Assembly (NCBI GenBank): GCA_033765145.1
Contig: JANRIH010000038.1
Location: forward strand, 205,513-269,512
Length of the DNA stretch: 64,000 bases
Direction of reading: 5' to 3'
From: JAGVSR01 sp033765145
GTDB taxonomy: Bacteria; Pseudomonadota; Alphaproteobacteria; Rhizobiales; Hyphomicrobiaceae
Shown piece by piece: positions 17,668 to 25,184 of this stretch; position 1 is the first letter of the stretch; each line of letters starts with the position of its first letter. The notes below the pieces were generated by a model. It had not been told where the DNA came from. It was given only the letters and a program-made list of their open reading frames with translations, and did no database searches. Position numbers and translations under genes: made by a program.

Positions 17668-18635
17668 GAAGAGGCCTCGACGCCATAATCCGCGATCGAG
17701 CGGACGGACTGGTGGAACTTGAGCCGGGCCACGTAGTCCATGGGGTCGTGCGGCTTGACGAGCGCGTTGATCGGTCTGTTGAGCCAGTCGAAGGAACGCG
17801 TCAGCAGAAATCGCAGTGCCGCACCCCGCGCGAGGATCGGCAACGCAGTTCGTTCCCGGGCTTCGAGCGGCCGGACCGCTTGATAGCCGTCGATCAGCGC
17901 GCCGCCCTTCGCGCGATTGTACGTGTGGTCGCTGTTGAAGCCCCAGGCCGAAAGGCAGACCGCGAGGTCGTAGGCGAGCCAGTCGTTACAGGCGAAATAG
18001 AAGTCGATGAGGCCCGAAAGCCGCCCGTCGAGGAAGAAGACATTGTCCGGAAAGAGATCCGCGTGAATGACGCCGCTCGGAAGGCCCGCAGGCCAGGCGC
18101 GGTCGAGGCCGTCGAGTTCGCCGGAAATGAGATCGCGAAGACCCGTCGTGATCTCGTCGGCGCGTGTCGCGAACTTCTCGAAGAGAGGCCGCCATCCGTC
18201 GTGGCCGAGCGCGTTGCGGCGCTGTCCTGCATAGTCCTGCCCGGCGATGTGGAGCCGCGCCAGCGTTTCTCCGACCGCGCGGCAATGCTCAGGCCCCGGC
18301 CGCCCGAGGGAGATGCCGTCGAGGAACGTAACGAGCGCCGCCGAGCGTCCCTGCACCTCGGTCAGCGTCGCGCCGCTCTGATCGTGCACCGGCGTCGGGC
18401 AGGAGATCCCGCGCCGCGCGAGGTGCTCCATGAGCCCGAGGAAGTAAGGCAGGTCTGCCGTTGCGACACGCTTTTCATAAAGCGTGAGAATGAAGCGGCC
18501 GCCCGTCGTCACGACCAGATAGTTGGTGTTCTCGACGCCCTCGGCGATGCCCTTGAAGGACACGACTTCGCCGATTGCGTATTTCGCGATGAGCTCGGCG
18601 AGCTCGTCGTCGCTGACTTCGGTATAGACGGCCAT
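17664..18635 (-). CDS. thrB: Homoserine kinase (ThrB, aminoglycoside-phosphotransferase-like type)
   Basis: Phosphorylates homoserine to give the substrate of ThrC (gene at 5.5 kb). This is the kinase-fold type II enzyme, not the GHMP type. MAVYTEVSDDELAELIAKYAIGEVVSFKGIAEGVENTNYLVVTT is diagnostic, the catalytic loop is GVIHADLFPDNVFF, and the metal-binding Asp is in LSGLIDFYFACND. The 323-aa length is standard. It starts 7 bp after the ispH stop and overlaps rnhA. Confidence 0.96.
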   Translation of the reverse strand: MAVYTEVSDDELAELIAKYAIGEVVSFKGIAEGVENTNYLVVTTGGRFILTLYEKRVATADLPYFLGLMEHLARRGISCPTPVHDQSGATLTEVQGRSAALVTFLDGISLGRPGPEHCRAVGETLARLHIAGQDYAGQRRNALGHDGWRPLFEKFATRADEITTGLRDLISGELDGLDRAWPAGLPSGVIHADLFPDNVFFLDGRLSGLIDFYFACNDWLAYDLAVCLSAWGFNSDHTYNRAKGGALIDGYQAVRPLEARERTALPILARGAALRFLLTRSFDWLNRPINALVKPHDPMDYVARLKFHQSVRSIADYGVEASS

Positions 18636-18642
18636 GGTTGGA

Positions 18643-19677
18643 TCAGACCCTGCCGAGCGAGGATCTGAGGACGCCCGCGCCGTCGCCCCGGTCGGGCACT
18701 TGATCCCGGAGTTCGCGCGGGATGTTGAACGCGATCGTCTCGACAGCCGTCGTCACGGTCTCGACATCGATCGCGAAGCGTTTGTCGAACGCGGCGATGA
18801 CTTCCTCGACAAGCGCTTCGGGCGCGGAAGCGCCGGCCGTGATGCCGAGCGACCCTATTCCGTCGAGGGCTTCCCAGGGAATGTCCTGCGCACGTTGAAC
18901 GAGGAACGCCTTCGCGCAGCCGGCGCGTTCCGCCACTTCCACAAGCCGGACCGAGTTCGACGAATTGGGCGCACCGATGACGAGGAGTGCGTCGAGCTTC
19001 GGTGCCATGGCCTTGACCGCCGCTTGCCGGTTGGTCGTCGCGTAGCAGATGTCTTCCTTGAGAGGGCCTGCGATCTTGGGGAATCGCGCCTTCAAGACCG
19101 CGACGATCCCGGCGGTGTCGTCGACCGAGAGTGTCGTCTGGGTGACATAGGCGAGCTGATCTGGATCCGCCGGCGCCACCGCCTCGGCGTCCTCGGCGGT
19201 CTCGATGAGGGTAACGGCACCTGGCGGAAGCTGCCCCATGGTGCCCTCGACCTCCGGGTGCCCTTTGTGCCCGACGAGGATAATGGATCGGCCCTCGTCG
19301 AAATGCCGCTGGGCTTCGATATGCACCTTGTAGACGAGCGGGCAGGTCGCATCGAGCTGGAACAGATTGCGCGACTTCGCGGCAGCGACGATCGACTTCG
19401 CGACGCCGTGTGCCGAAAAGATCACGGGTTGATTTGTCTCGGGAATCTGATCGAGTTCGTCCACAAAAACGGCACCTTTGGCCTTGAGAGACTGAACCAC
19501 ATACCGGTTGTGAACGATCTCGTGCCGGACGTAGACAGGAGCCCCGTATTTGGCCAGCGCAAGCTCGACGATCTGGATGGCCCTGTCGACGCCCGCACAG
19601 AACCCGCGCGGCGCGGCCAGGTACACCTTGAGCGCCGGTCGGTGGCCTGCGTCAGCGTTGGAATCAGGCGGCGTCAT
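18643..19677 (-). CDS. ispH: 4-hydroxy-3-methylbut-2-enyl diphosphate reductase
   Basis: Last enzyme of the MEP isoprenoid pathway; a [4Fe-4S] protein that makes IPP and DMAPP. The three cluster cysteines are visible: APRGFCAGVDRAI (C27), DATCPLVYKVH and DICYATTNRQ. VRHEIVHNRYVV and SAHGVAKSIV are further signatures. I use the ATG at 19677 (MTPPDSNAD, 344 aa); an upstream start at 19716 lacks family support. IspE of the same pathway is at 59.5 kb and a polyprenyl synthase at 56.4 kb. Confidence 0.96.
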   Translation of the reverse strand: MTPPDSNADAGHRPALKVYLAAPRGFCAGVDRAIQIVELALAKYGAPVYVRHEIVHNRYVVQSLKAKGAVFVDELDQIPETNQPVIFSAHGVAKSIVAAAKSRNLFQLDATCPLVYKVHIEAQRHFDEGRSIILVGHKGHPEVEGTMGQLPPGAVTLIETAEDAEAVAPADPDQLAYVTQTTLSVDDTAGIVAVLKARFPKIAGPLKEDICYATTNRQAAVKAMAPKLDALLVIGAPNSSNSVRLVEVAERAGCAKAFLVQRAQDIPWEALDGIGSLGITAGASAPEALVEEVIAAFDKRFAIDVETVTTAVETIAFNIPRELRDQVPDRGDGAGVLRSSLGRV

Positions 19678-19854
19678 GATGGTCTCGCGGCGAGGGACGA
19701 TCGGGCACTGGATCACGACTTGGACGTTGGCCCCGCCCCGAGGCGGATGCTACATTCCGAATCACCAGCGGGGGTGGAGGTCGCGTTTCGGGCCGGCAGC
19801 AAGTGCCGGTCACGGGCATCTCTGTCCCCGAAGCATTATGCGGACTGCTCACTG

Positions 19855-20508
19855 ATGGCGCAATCCATGACGACGGCCCGACGCGCGGCCCTGGTGCCGG
19901 CGATGCTCGCCGCGAGCCTTCTCGGAGGCTGCGGTCTGTCATCGCTGACTTCGGGGTTGAGTTCGGGCGTGTTCGGCGGCTCGACGGCGGCCAAGACCGA
20001 GACCGGGGCCGTCAGCGAAGAACAGCTTCTGAACGCAGCCCAACTGGGCGACAGTGGCCCCTCGACCGGCGGCAGCATGGAGGTGGCCCACGGCTGCCCG
20101 AAGTTCATTCCTCTGCCGCGCGACAACTTCATCACGATCTATGAACCCGGCCGCAGCGGCGACGGCCTCGCGATCATGCATCGCGGCGAAATCACGAAAA
20201 CGGCCCGCGAATGCTCGATCCAGCCCGGCATGGTGACGGTGCGCTATGGCTTCTCCGGCCGCGTTCTTCTCGGTCCGCGCGGCAGGCCCGGACCAATCTC
20301 GCTGCCGGTGACGGTCTACGTGGCGGACTCCAAGCGTGAGCGCCTGACGAACGACAAGATGAATGTCGACGTCACTGTCTCGGCCGAAAATCCCATCGGC
20401 TTCTTCTCGGCCGTCCGCCAGGTGTCGTTCCCGATTCCGGAAGGCTCGCGGCCGGGCGAGTATGAAGTATTCGTCGGCTTCGACCGGACAGCGCCCGGCG
20501 CAGGTTGA
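19855..20508 (+). CDS. Putative outer- or inner-membrane lipoprotein, unknown function
   Basis: 217 residues with a lipoprotein signal: basic N-terminus (TTARRAA), hydrophobic stretch and lipobox LLGGC at about residues 20-24. The mature part has a low-complexity Ser/Gly/Thr linker, then a compact domain with HGCPKFIPLPRDNFITIYEPGRSGDG, IMHRGEITKTAREC and VRYGFSGRVLLGPRGRPGPISLPVTVYVADSKRE. It looks like an alphaproteobacterial conserved hypothetical lipoprotein. ATG 19867 (MTTARRA) is an equally good start. It is divergent from ispH and convergent with the ATP synthase operon. Confidence 0.75.
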   Translation: MAQSMTTARRAALVPAMLAASLLGGCGLSSLTSGLSSGVFGGSTAAKTETGAVSEEQLLNAAQLGDSGPSTGGSMEVAHGCPKFIPLPRDNFITIYEPGRSGDGLAIMHRGEITKTARECSIQPGMVTVRYGFSGRVLLGPRGRPGPISLPVTVYVADSKRERLTNDKMNVDVTVSAENPIGFFSAVRQVSFPIPEGSRPGEYEVFVGFDRTAPGAG

Positions 20509-20564
20509 CGGCCGGGACACCGCCGCACCTCGGCGCGCGCAAAGATCCATCCCTTGAAATGCGA

Positions 20565-20590
20565 ACGGGCCGGATGTTTATCCGGCCCGT
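20565..20590. terminator. Strong terminator hairpin between the lipoprotein gene and atpF
   Basis: A perfect 11-bp stem (ACGGGCCGGAT / ATCCGGCCCGT) with loop GTTT lies between convergent genes. T-runs are weak on both sides, but the stem is very stable, so it can serve both strands. Confidence 0.75.
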
Positions 20591-20623
20591 CGATTATGTC
20601 GTGACAGATCGGTCGGGCGTGTC

Positions 20624-21130
20624 TCAGTTGAGACGGCCCTTGATATCGCGAATGCTCTGGTCGATGAGGCCCGCGACCTCCGCTCCCGTCACCTTCGCGC
20701 GGAGAATGCGCTCCGCGGCGGTCAACGCCGCATCGACGGCGGCCGACTTGACCTCGCCCAGGGCTTGCGCCTCGGCGCGCGCGATCTTTTCTTCGGCGGC
20801 CTTCGTCCGGCGCTCGACAGTCTCGGACAGCGCCTTGCGAGTTTCGGCGGCGAGCGCCTCCGCTTCACGCTTAGCCTGCGCGATGATCTGCTTGGCCTCG
20901 TCCTCGGCTTCGCGGCTGCGGCGCTGGTAATCAGCCAGAAGCTGCTGCGCTTCCTCACGCATCCGGCGCGCGTCGTCGAGCTCCTTGCGGATGCCATCGG
21001 CGCGCTGATCGAGCGACTTTCCGATCGCTTCCGGCACCTTGAGATAAGCGAGCAGCGCGAAGAACAGGACGAGCGCGATGATGATCCAGAGATAGGTATC
21101 CGCCGGGTCGAGAAAATGAGCGAGATCCAT
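20624..21130 (-). CDS. atpF: F0F1 ATP synthase subunit b
   Basis: Peripheral stalk subunit. There is one N-terminal membrane helix (AHFLDPADTYLWIIIALVLFFALLAYLKVP), followed by a long charged coiled coil (ADGIRKELDDARRMREEAQQLLADYQRRS onward) and an Ala-rich dimerisation region. 168 aa from the ATG at 21130. A GTG at 21139 overlapping the b' stop (GTGA) is the alternative, but the ribosome site GAAGGGAAG is better spaced for the ATG. It is the last gene of the F0 operon. Confidence 0.93.
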   Translation of the reverse strand: MDLAHFLDPADTYLWIIIALVLFFALLAYLKVPEAIGKSLDQRADGIRKELDDARRMREEAQQLLADYQRRSREAEDEAKQIIAQAKREAEALAAETRKALSETVERRTKAAEEKIARAEAQALGEVKSAAVDAALTAAERILRAKVTGAEVAGLIDQSIRDIKGRLN

Positions 21131-21135
21131 GGGTT

Positions 21136-21711
21136 TCACTTCCCTTCGCCGGTTTGCAGCGCGCGCTTGACCTCGTCAGAGCCGACGTCTTTGCCGATGA
21201 GCTGTTTGACGATCGGACCGGCGATGTCCGCGGCGATGTCCGACACGCTCGAAAGTGCCTTGCGCTTGGTGTCGGAAATGCGCGCCTCTGCGGCGGCAAG
21301 CTTGGTCTGGTTGTCGGCTTCGACCGCGGCGCGCTCACGTTCGACTTCGGCCGCGAGCTTGTCGCGCGTCTCCCGCGCGATCGCCGAGGCGTTCGTGCGG
21401 GCGTCGTTCAACGCTTTCTCATAGCTCGCGAGCGCCTGGTCGACTTCGCCCTTGAGCCGCTCGGCGGCATCGAGATCGCGTTGGATGCGGTTGCGGCGCT
21501 CTTCAATCACTTCGCCGATCCGCGGAATGGCGAACCGCGACATGAGCACGTAAAGAACGGCGAACGTTAGCCCGAGCCACACGAGGAGCGGCGCTGCCGT
21601 CGTGGGGTCGAGCGGCGGGAAGACCTTTTTGCCTTCGGCGCCGTGCGGGACTGCTGTCCCCGTCGTGTGGGGTTGCTCGGCGGTCCCGGGTTCGTGGGGC
21701 TGCTCGGCCAT
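21136..21711 (-). CDS. atpG: F0F1 ATP synthase subunit b'
   Basis: Second, diverged peripheral stalk subunit found in alphaproteobacteria and photosynthetic bacteria, which forms a b-b' heterodimer. From the ATG at 21711 it has 191 aa: a Pro/Gly/His-rich N-terminus (EQPHEPGTAEQPHTTGT), a membrane helix (APLLVWLGLTFAVLYVLMSRFAIPRI) and a long coiled coil (GEVIEERRNRIQRDLDAAERLKGEVDQALASYEKALNDART). It lies between atpE and atpF. The symbol atpG here means b' (also atpF' or atpX), not gamma. Confidence 0.93.
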   Translation of the reverse strand: MAEQPHEPGTAEQPHTTGTAVPHGAEGKKVFPPLDPTTAAPLLVWLGLTFAVLYVLMSRFAIPRIGEVIEERRNRIQRDLDAAERLKGEVDQALASYEKALNDARTNASAIARETRDKLAAEVERERAAVEADNQTKLAAAEARISDTKRKALSSVSDIAADIAGPIVKQLIGKDVGSDEVKRALQTGEGK

Positions 21712-21753
21712 GTTTGAAAGGCTCCTGCTAGACGAACGGCAACACGGCAAAAC

Positions 21754-21787
21754 GCGAAGCCGAGGGACGGGTGTCCCTCAGCTTCGC
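21754..21787 (-). terminator. Intra-operon hairpin between atpE and atpF'
   Basis: GCGAAGC-C-GAGGGA pairs with TCCCTC-A-GCTTCGC (14-position stem, one mismatch, 6-nt loop) and is followed, in the direction of transcription, by GTTTTG. It lies just downstream of atpE. It may cause partial termination or protect the 3' end of atpE mRNA, which suits the high copy number of the c subunit. Confidence 0.65.
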
Positions 21788-21807
21788 CGAAAGGCCGATG
21801 GCACCGA

Positions 21808-22032
21808 TCAGGTGAACAGCAGCAGGAACGCAACGACGAGCGCGAAGATGCCGAGCGCTTCGGTCACGGCGAAGCCGAAGATCAGGCGGCCGAACTGGCC
21901 GTCGGCAGCCGAAGGATTGCGTAGTGCGCCCTGGAGGAACTGGCCGAACAGGTTGCCAACGCCGATGGCGGCGACGCCGATACCGAGCGCGGCGATGCCC
22001 GCGCCGATGAACTTAGCTGCTGCTGGATCCAT
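21808..22032 (-). CDS. atpE: F0F1 ATP synthase subunit c
   Basis: 74-residue c-ring protein, two helices joined by a polar loop (LQGALRNPSA). The proton-carrying carboxylate is Glu58 in FAVTEALGIFALVVAFLLLF, and helix 1 has the Gly-rich packing run GAGIAALGIGVAAIGVGN. It lies between atpB and atpF'. Confidence 0.97.
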   Translation of the reverse strand: MDPAAAKFIGAGIAALGIGVAAIGVGNLFGQFLQGALRNPSAADGQFGRLIFGFAVTEALGIFALVVAFLLLFT

Positions 22033-22101
22033 GGGTAGTGCTCCCTTTTCGTTGGATTTGGGTGTTGGACTTGGATCGTGTGATGCCGGCTCCCTAGGCG
22101 A

Positions 22102-22881
22102 TTAGTGCCCGGGGTGCAAGGCGTCGTTGAGATACATGCAGGTCAGCATCGTGAAGACGTAAGCCTGCAGGAAAGCGACAAGGAATTCGAGTGCCGTGAT
22201 CCCGAGCACCGCGAGGAAAGGCAGTGGCGCCACGAGGCTCGCCGTGCCGGCAGTCCCGAGCAGCATGACGATGAAGCCCGCGAAAACCTTGAGCGTGATG
22301 TGGCCAGCGAGCATGTTTGCGAAAAGACGCAGCGAATGGCTCAAGGGGCGCGAGAAGAACGAGATCACTTCGATGATCGACACCAGCGGCAGAACATAGA
22401 TCGGCACGCCGTCCGGCACGAAAAGCTTGAGAAACCCGACGCCGTTCTTCGCGAAACCGACGACGATGACGGTCAGGAATACGAGCAGCGCCAGCGCCGC
22501 CGTGATCCAGAGCTGGCTCGTCACGGTGAAGAAGCCCGGCACCATCCCGAGCATGTTGAGCGTCAGGATGAACATGAACAGCGAGAAGATGAGCGGGAAG
22601 AACTTCATGCCCTGCTCGCCCATGCTGTCGCGGATCATGCCGGCGACGAACTCGTAGAGCGTTTCCGCGACCGACTGCAGCCGCGTCGGAACGAGCGCCC
22701 GGCCGCCGGATGCGTACATCAGGAATAGGAAGATGATCGCCACCGCCGCGACCATGAACAGCGAGGCGTTGGTGAAGCTGACGTCGATGCCGTTCAGCTC
22801 GAGAGGAATGAGACGTTTGACTTCGAACTGATGAATGGGGTCCGGCATTCCACCGCCCCCGTGTCCGTGCTCTGCTGCCAC
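22102..22881 (-). CDS. atpB: F0F1 ATP synthase subunit a
   Basis: Proton-channel subunit, 259 aa with about six membrane helices. The essential Arg lies in LSHSLRLFANMLAGHITLKVF; the C-terminal helix has ALEFLVAFLQAYVFTMLTCMYLNDALHPGH. The N-terminus HQFEVKRLIPLELNGIDVSFTNASLFM is typical of alphaproteobacteria. It is followed 69 bp later by atpE and preceded by atpI. Confidence 0.97.
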   Translation of the reverse strand: MAAEHGHGGGGMPDPIHQFEVKRLIPLELNGIDVSFTNASLFMVAAVAIIFLFLMYASGGRALVPTRLQSVAETLYEFVAGMIRDSMGEQGMKFFPLIFSLFMFILTLNMLGMVPGFFTVTSQLWITAALALLVFLTVIVVGFAKNGVGFLKLFVPDGVPIYVLPLVSIIEVISFFSRPLSHSLRLFANMLAGHITLKVFAGFIVMLLGTAGTASLVAPLPFLAVLGITALEFLVAFLQAYVFTMLTCMYLNDALHPGH

Positions 22882-22905
22882 GTCCCTACCCCAAATTGTC
22901 CGCCG

Positions 22906-23328
22906 TCAGGCGTCGTCTTCGTCTTGATCCGCCGGCACGGGCTTGTCGGCGAGAGATCGCTTTTCCTGCTCGATCTCCGCCTGCATCCGCTGGAAGCCCC
23001 TCGTCACGTTGAGAATGCCGGCGGCAAATCCCAAAATGAAGAAGATCAGAAAGAACCAAGGCGTGCTGCCGAGCCCCTGATCGATGCCCCAGCCAATCAC
23101 GCCGCCGACCAGAATGGCCGCGACGAGCTCGGTCGACATCCGAAGCCCCATGGCCATGCCACGATTGTGGCGGGCCCGGTCCTCCTGCGCTTCGATCTCC
23201 GCCTGCTTTTCCGATTTGGTCCCGCCGATTTTCTGGCCGAGCTGATCCGCCCGGCGCTTGAATTCGGCGATCTCTTCCGGGCTCATTTCCCCCTTCGGAT
23301 GATGAGCCCCGCGGCCATTGTCAGACAT
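22906..23328 (-). CDS. atpI: AtpI-like ATP synthase assembly protein
   Basis: 140 residues from the ATG at 23328 (MSDNGRGAHH), first gene of the F0 operon. The N-terminal half is charged (SPEEIAEFKRRADQLGQKIGG), followed by two membrane helices: MSTELVAAILVGGVIGWGIDQGLGS and FFLIFFILGFAAGILNVTRGFQRM, the AtpI/Atp1 Gly-rich hairpin. It probably acts as a Mg2+ transporter or c-ring assembly factor, as proposed for the family. A longer reading frame upstream is non-coding in appearance. Confidence 0.9.
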   Translation of the reverse strand: MSDNGRGAHHPKGEMSPEEIAEFKRRADQLGQKIGGTKSEKQAEIEAQEDRARHNRGMAMGLRMSTELVAAILVGGVIGWGIDQGLGSTPWFFLIFFILGFAAGILNVTRGFQRMQAEIEQEKRSLADKPVPADQDEDDA

Positions 23329-23630
23329 CGGGAATCTCCGGAGGAAATGGCCGAAAAACCGGCAGGTTTTCGAGCGCGCCGCACCATATGAGGGGGTCAC
23401 CTGGCAGTCAAGCGAGCCCGGGCGCGGCATTGGGCGCAGAGGTACGGCGAAACCGCGCAGGCGGGCGTCACCTAGAGCCTTTGCGGCGGCCGACGCTGGC
23501 CAGGCCCCCAGCTGTAGGCTGAACGTTTGAATTGGGCACAAGGATGCGCCGTCCGCGCCGCAGGGCTTGGACTTGCAACAACCCGATCGCCAACGTTGCC
23601 GCCGGCCGTGAAACCCGCTTTGCTTCCCCC

Positions 23631-24269
23631 ATGAGGATCGACGATTCGCGCATATGGCCGACCTTCGAACTGGAGAGCGCCGAGCTGAAACTCGGCTGCC
23701 CCTCGATCGCGGGCATCGACGAAGCCGGTCGCGGACCGTGGGCGGGCCCCGTCGTGGCGGCGGCGGTCATTCTCGACCCCCATGATCTTCCGGCGGGGAT
23801 CGACGATAGCAAGGCCCTGGACGCCGACGCCCGAGAGTTCCTTTTCGGACGCATCACGTCGGCCGCCCGCTGGGCGGTCGGGATAGCAGGCGTGGATCGC
23901 ATCGACTGTGACAACATCCTGAACGCAACCCTCTGGGCAATGTCCGAGGCGGTCAAGGGACTTGGCGAAGCGCCAGGCCTGGCGCTCGTCGATGGCAACA
24001 AGGCGCCGCGTCTCGCATGCGAAACACGGACAATCGTCAAAGGCGATGCCAAATGCCTATCGATCGCGGCCGCCTCGATCGTCGCAAAGGTCACGCGAGA
24101 CCGCTTGATGCTGGCCTTCGACAAGCAGTTCCCCGGATACGGCTTCGCACGCCACAAGGGATATGGAACGCCTGAGCATAAAGAGGCGCTGATGCGGCTC
24201 GGTGCGACTCCACTCCACCGCCGCTCGTTCAAGCCTGTACAACTCGCGCTCGGACTGGACGCGGCCTGA
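23631..24269 (+). CDS. rnhB: Ribonuclease HII
   Basis: Removes single ribonucleotides and RNA from RNA:DNA hybrids. 212 aa from the ATG at 23631. Catalytic motif GIDEAGRGPWAGPVVAAAVIL (Asp30, Glu31), with LVDGNKAP and AASIVAKVTRDRLM carrying the further conserved residues, and GYGFARHKGYGTPEHKEAL near the C-terminus. Both RNase H types are thus in this window. It is divergent from atpI. Confidence 0.96.
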   Translation: MRIDDSRIWPTFELESAELKLGCPSIAGIDEAGRGPWAGPVVAAAVILDPHDLPAGIDDSKALDADAREFLFGRITSAARWAVGIAGVDRIDCDNILNATLWAMSEAVKGLGEAPGLALVDGNKAPRLACETRTIVKGDAKCLSIAAASIVAKVTRDRLMLAFDKQFPGYGFARHKGYGTPEHKEALMRLGATPLHRRSFKPVQLALGLDAA

Positions 24270-24533
24270 CCGGAACCTTCGGCGTCCTCAGCCGACGGAT
24301 TTGAGATCGATCAGACATCGGGTTGCTGGAACGCCGCGGACGAGAATAATCGCATCTCAACGTCACTTTTGCCGTCGGCGAGTTTTTGCAGTCATGTAAC
24401 GTTCTCCGCGATCGGTACTCCGTCGGCTGCGTTGCGGTGCGCGGCTCTGGGGCCTCGGCCGAACACACCCCCGCACGGCTCGAGTGCGGCTCGACTTTGA
24501 AAGCGCTCGCCTGTCTGGAACCCGCTGGACCCC

Positions 24534-24980
24534 ATGCTCGTCAAGACGTCCCTCGAACTTCCGGCGGTCATGAAGCGCGCGAGCGACGCCTTCGCGGCGG
24601 GAGACCCGATTGCGTTGAGCGAATGCTTCACTCCAAACGCCCGTCTCGTGACGCAGTTGGACAAGAAGCTTGCCGCCAAGCTCGGTCTTTCGAGCGGATT
24701 GGAGCCGGTCGAGGCGGTCGGCCAACTCGACATCCTCAAATACTATGCCCTCGAACTTTCTTCCTATGATCTCACATACTTCGACGTCATGTCCGCCGTG
24801 AACGTCGGGCGCGATATCGGCATCGTCTATCAGTGGTGCATCAAGCTCCGCGAGAGCGGCTCCACGATGTCGGGCATCTGCCACACTATATCGTCTCTCG
24901 ATCCCTCGAGCCGCCGCATCGCCTACTCCCACGACATCATCAAGACGATGGAGATTGGCTGGGGTTCGCCGTTCCATTGA
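24534..24980 (+). CDS. Hypothetical protein, possibly NTF2/SnoaL-like fold
   Basis: 148 residues, no signal peptide or membrane helix. It begins with a helix containing VMKRASDAFAAGDPIALSECFTPNARLVTQLDKKL, the kind of N-terminus seen in NTF2/SnoaL-like proteins (helices then strands), and goes on with YFDVMSAVNVGRDIGIVYQWCIKLRESGSTMSGICHTISSL and a C-terminal IAYSHDIIKTMEIGW. The fold assignment is a guess from pattern; no active site can be named. It stands alone between rnhB and the 25.2-kb membrane protein, with about 264 bp of non-coding DNA before it. Confidence 0.6.
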   Translation: MLVKTSLELPAVMKRASDAFAAGDPIALSECFTPNARLVTQLDKKLAAKLGLSSGLEPVEAVGQLDILKYYALELSSYDLTYFDVMSAVNVGRDIGIVYQWCIKLRESGSTMSGICHTISSLDPSSRRIAYSHDIIKTMEIGWGSPFH

Positions 24981-25184
24981 ACGGGCCTGGCCGGGCCGTG
25001 CCTTCGCCGGAGTTGCGCCTCGGCGAACGACCGGACGGCATGACCCCGAGCGCCTGACATGCCCACGCTGATCCATTCGGGGCACCCTCCGCCCCCCGCC
25101 GCACCGCGATGAGCGACGGCCGGCAGGCGACAAACCCGATCGCATGTTGTATTCGCGATCGAGTGCCAGGATTGGGGGAAGCGT

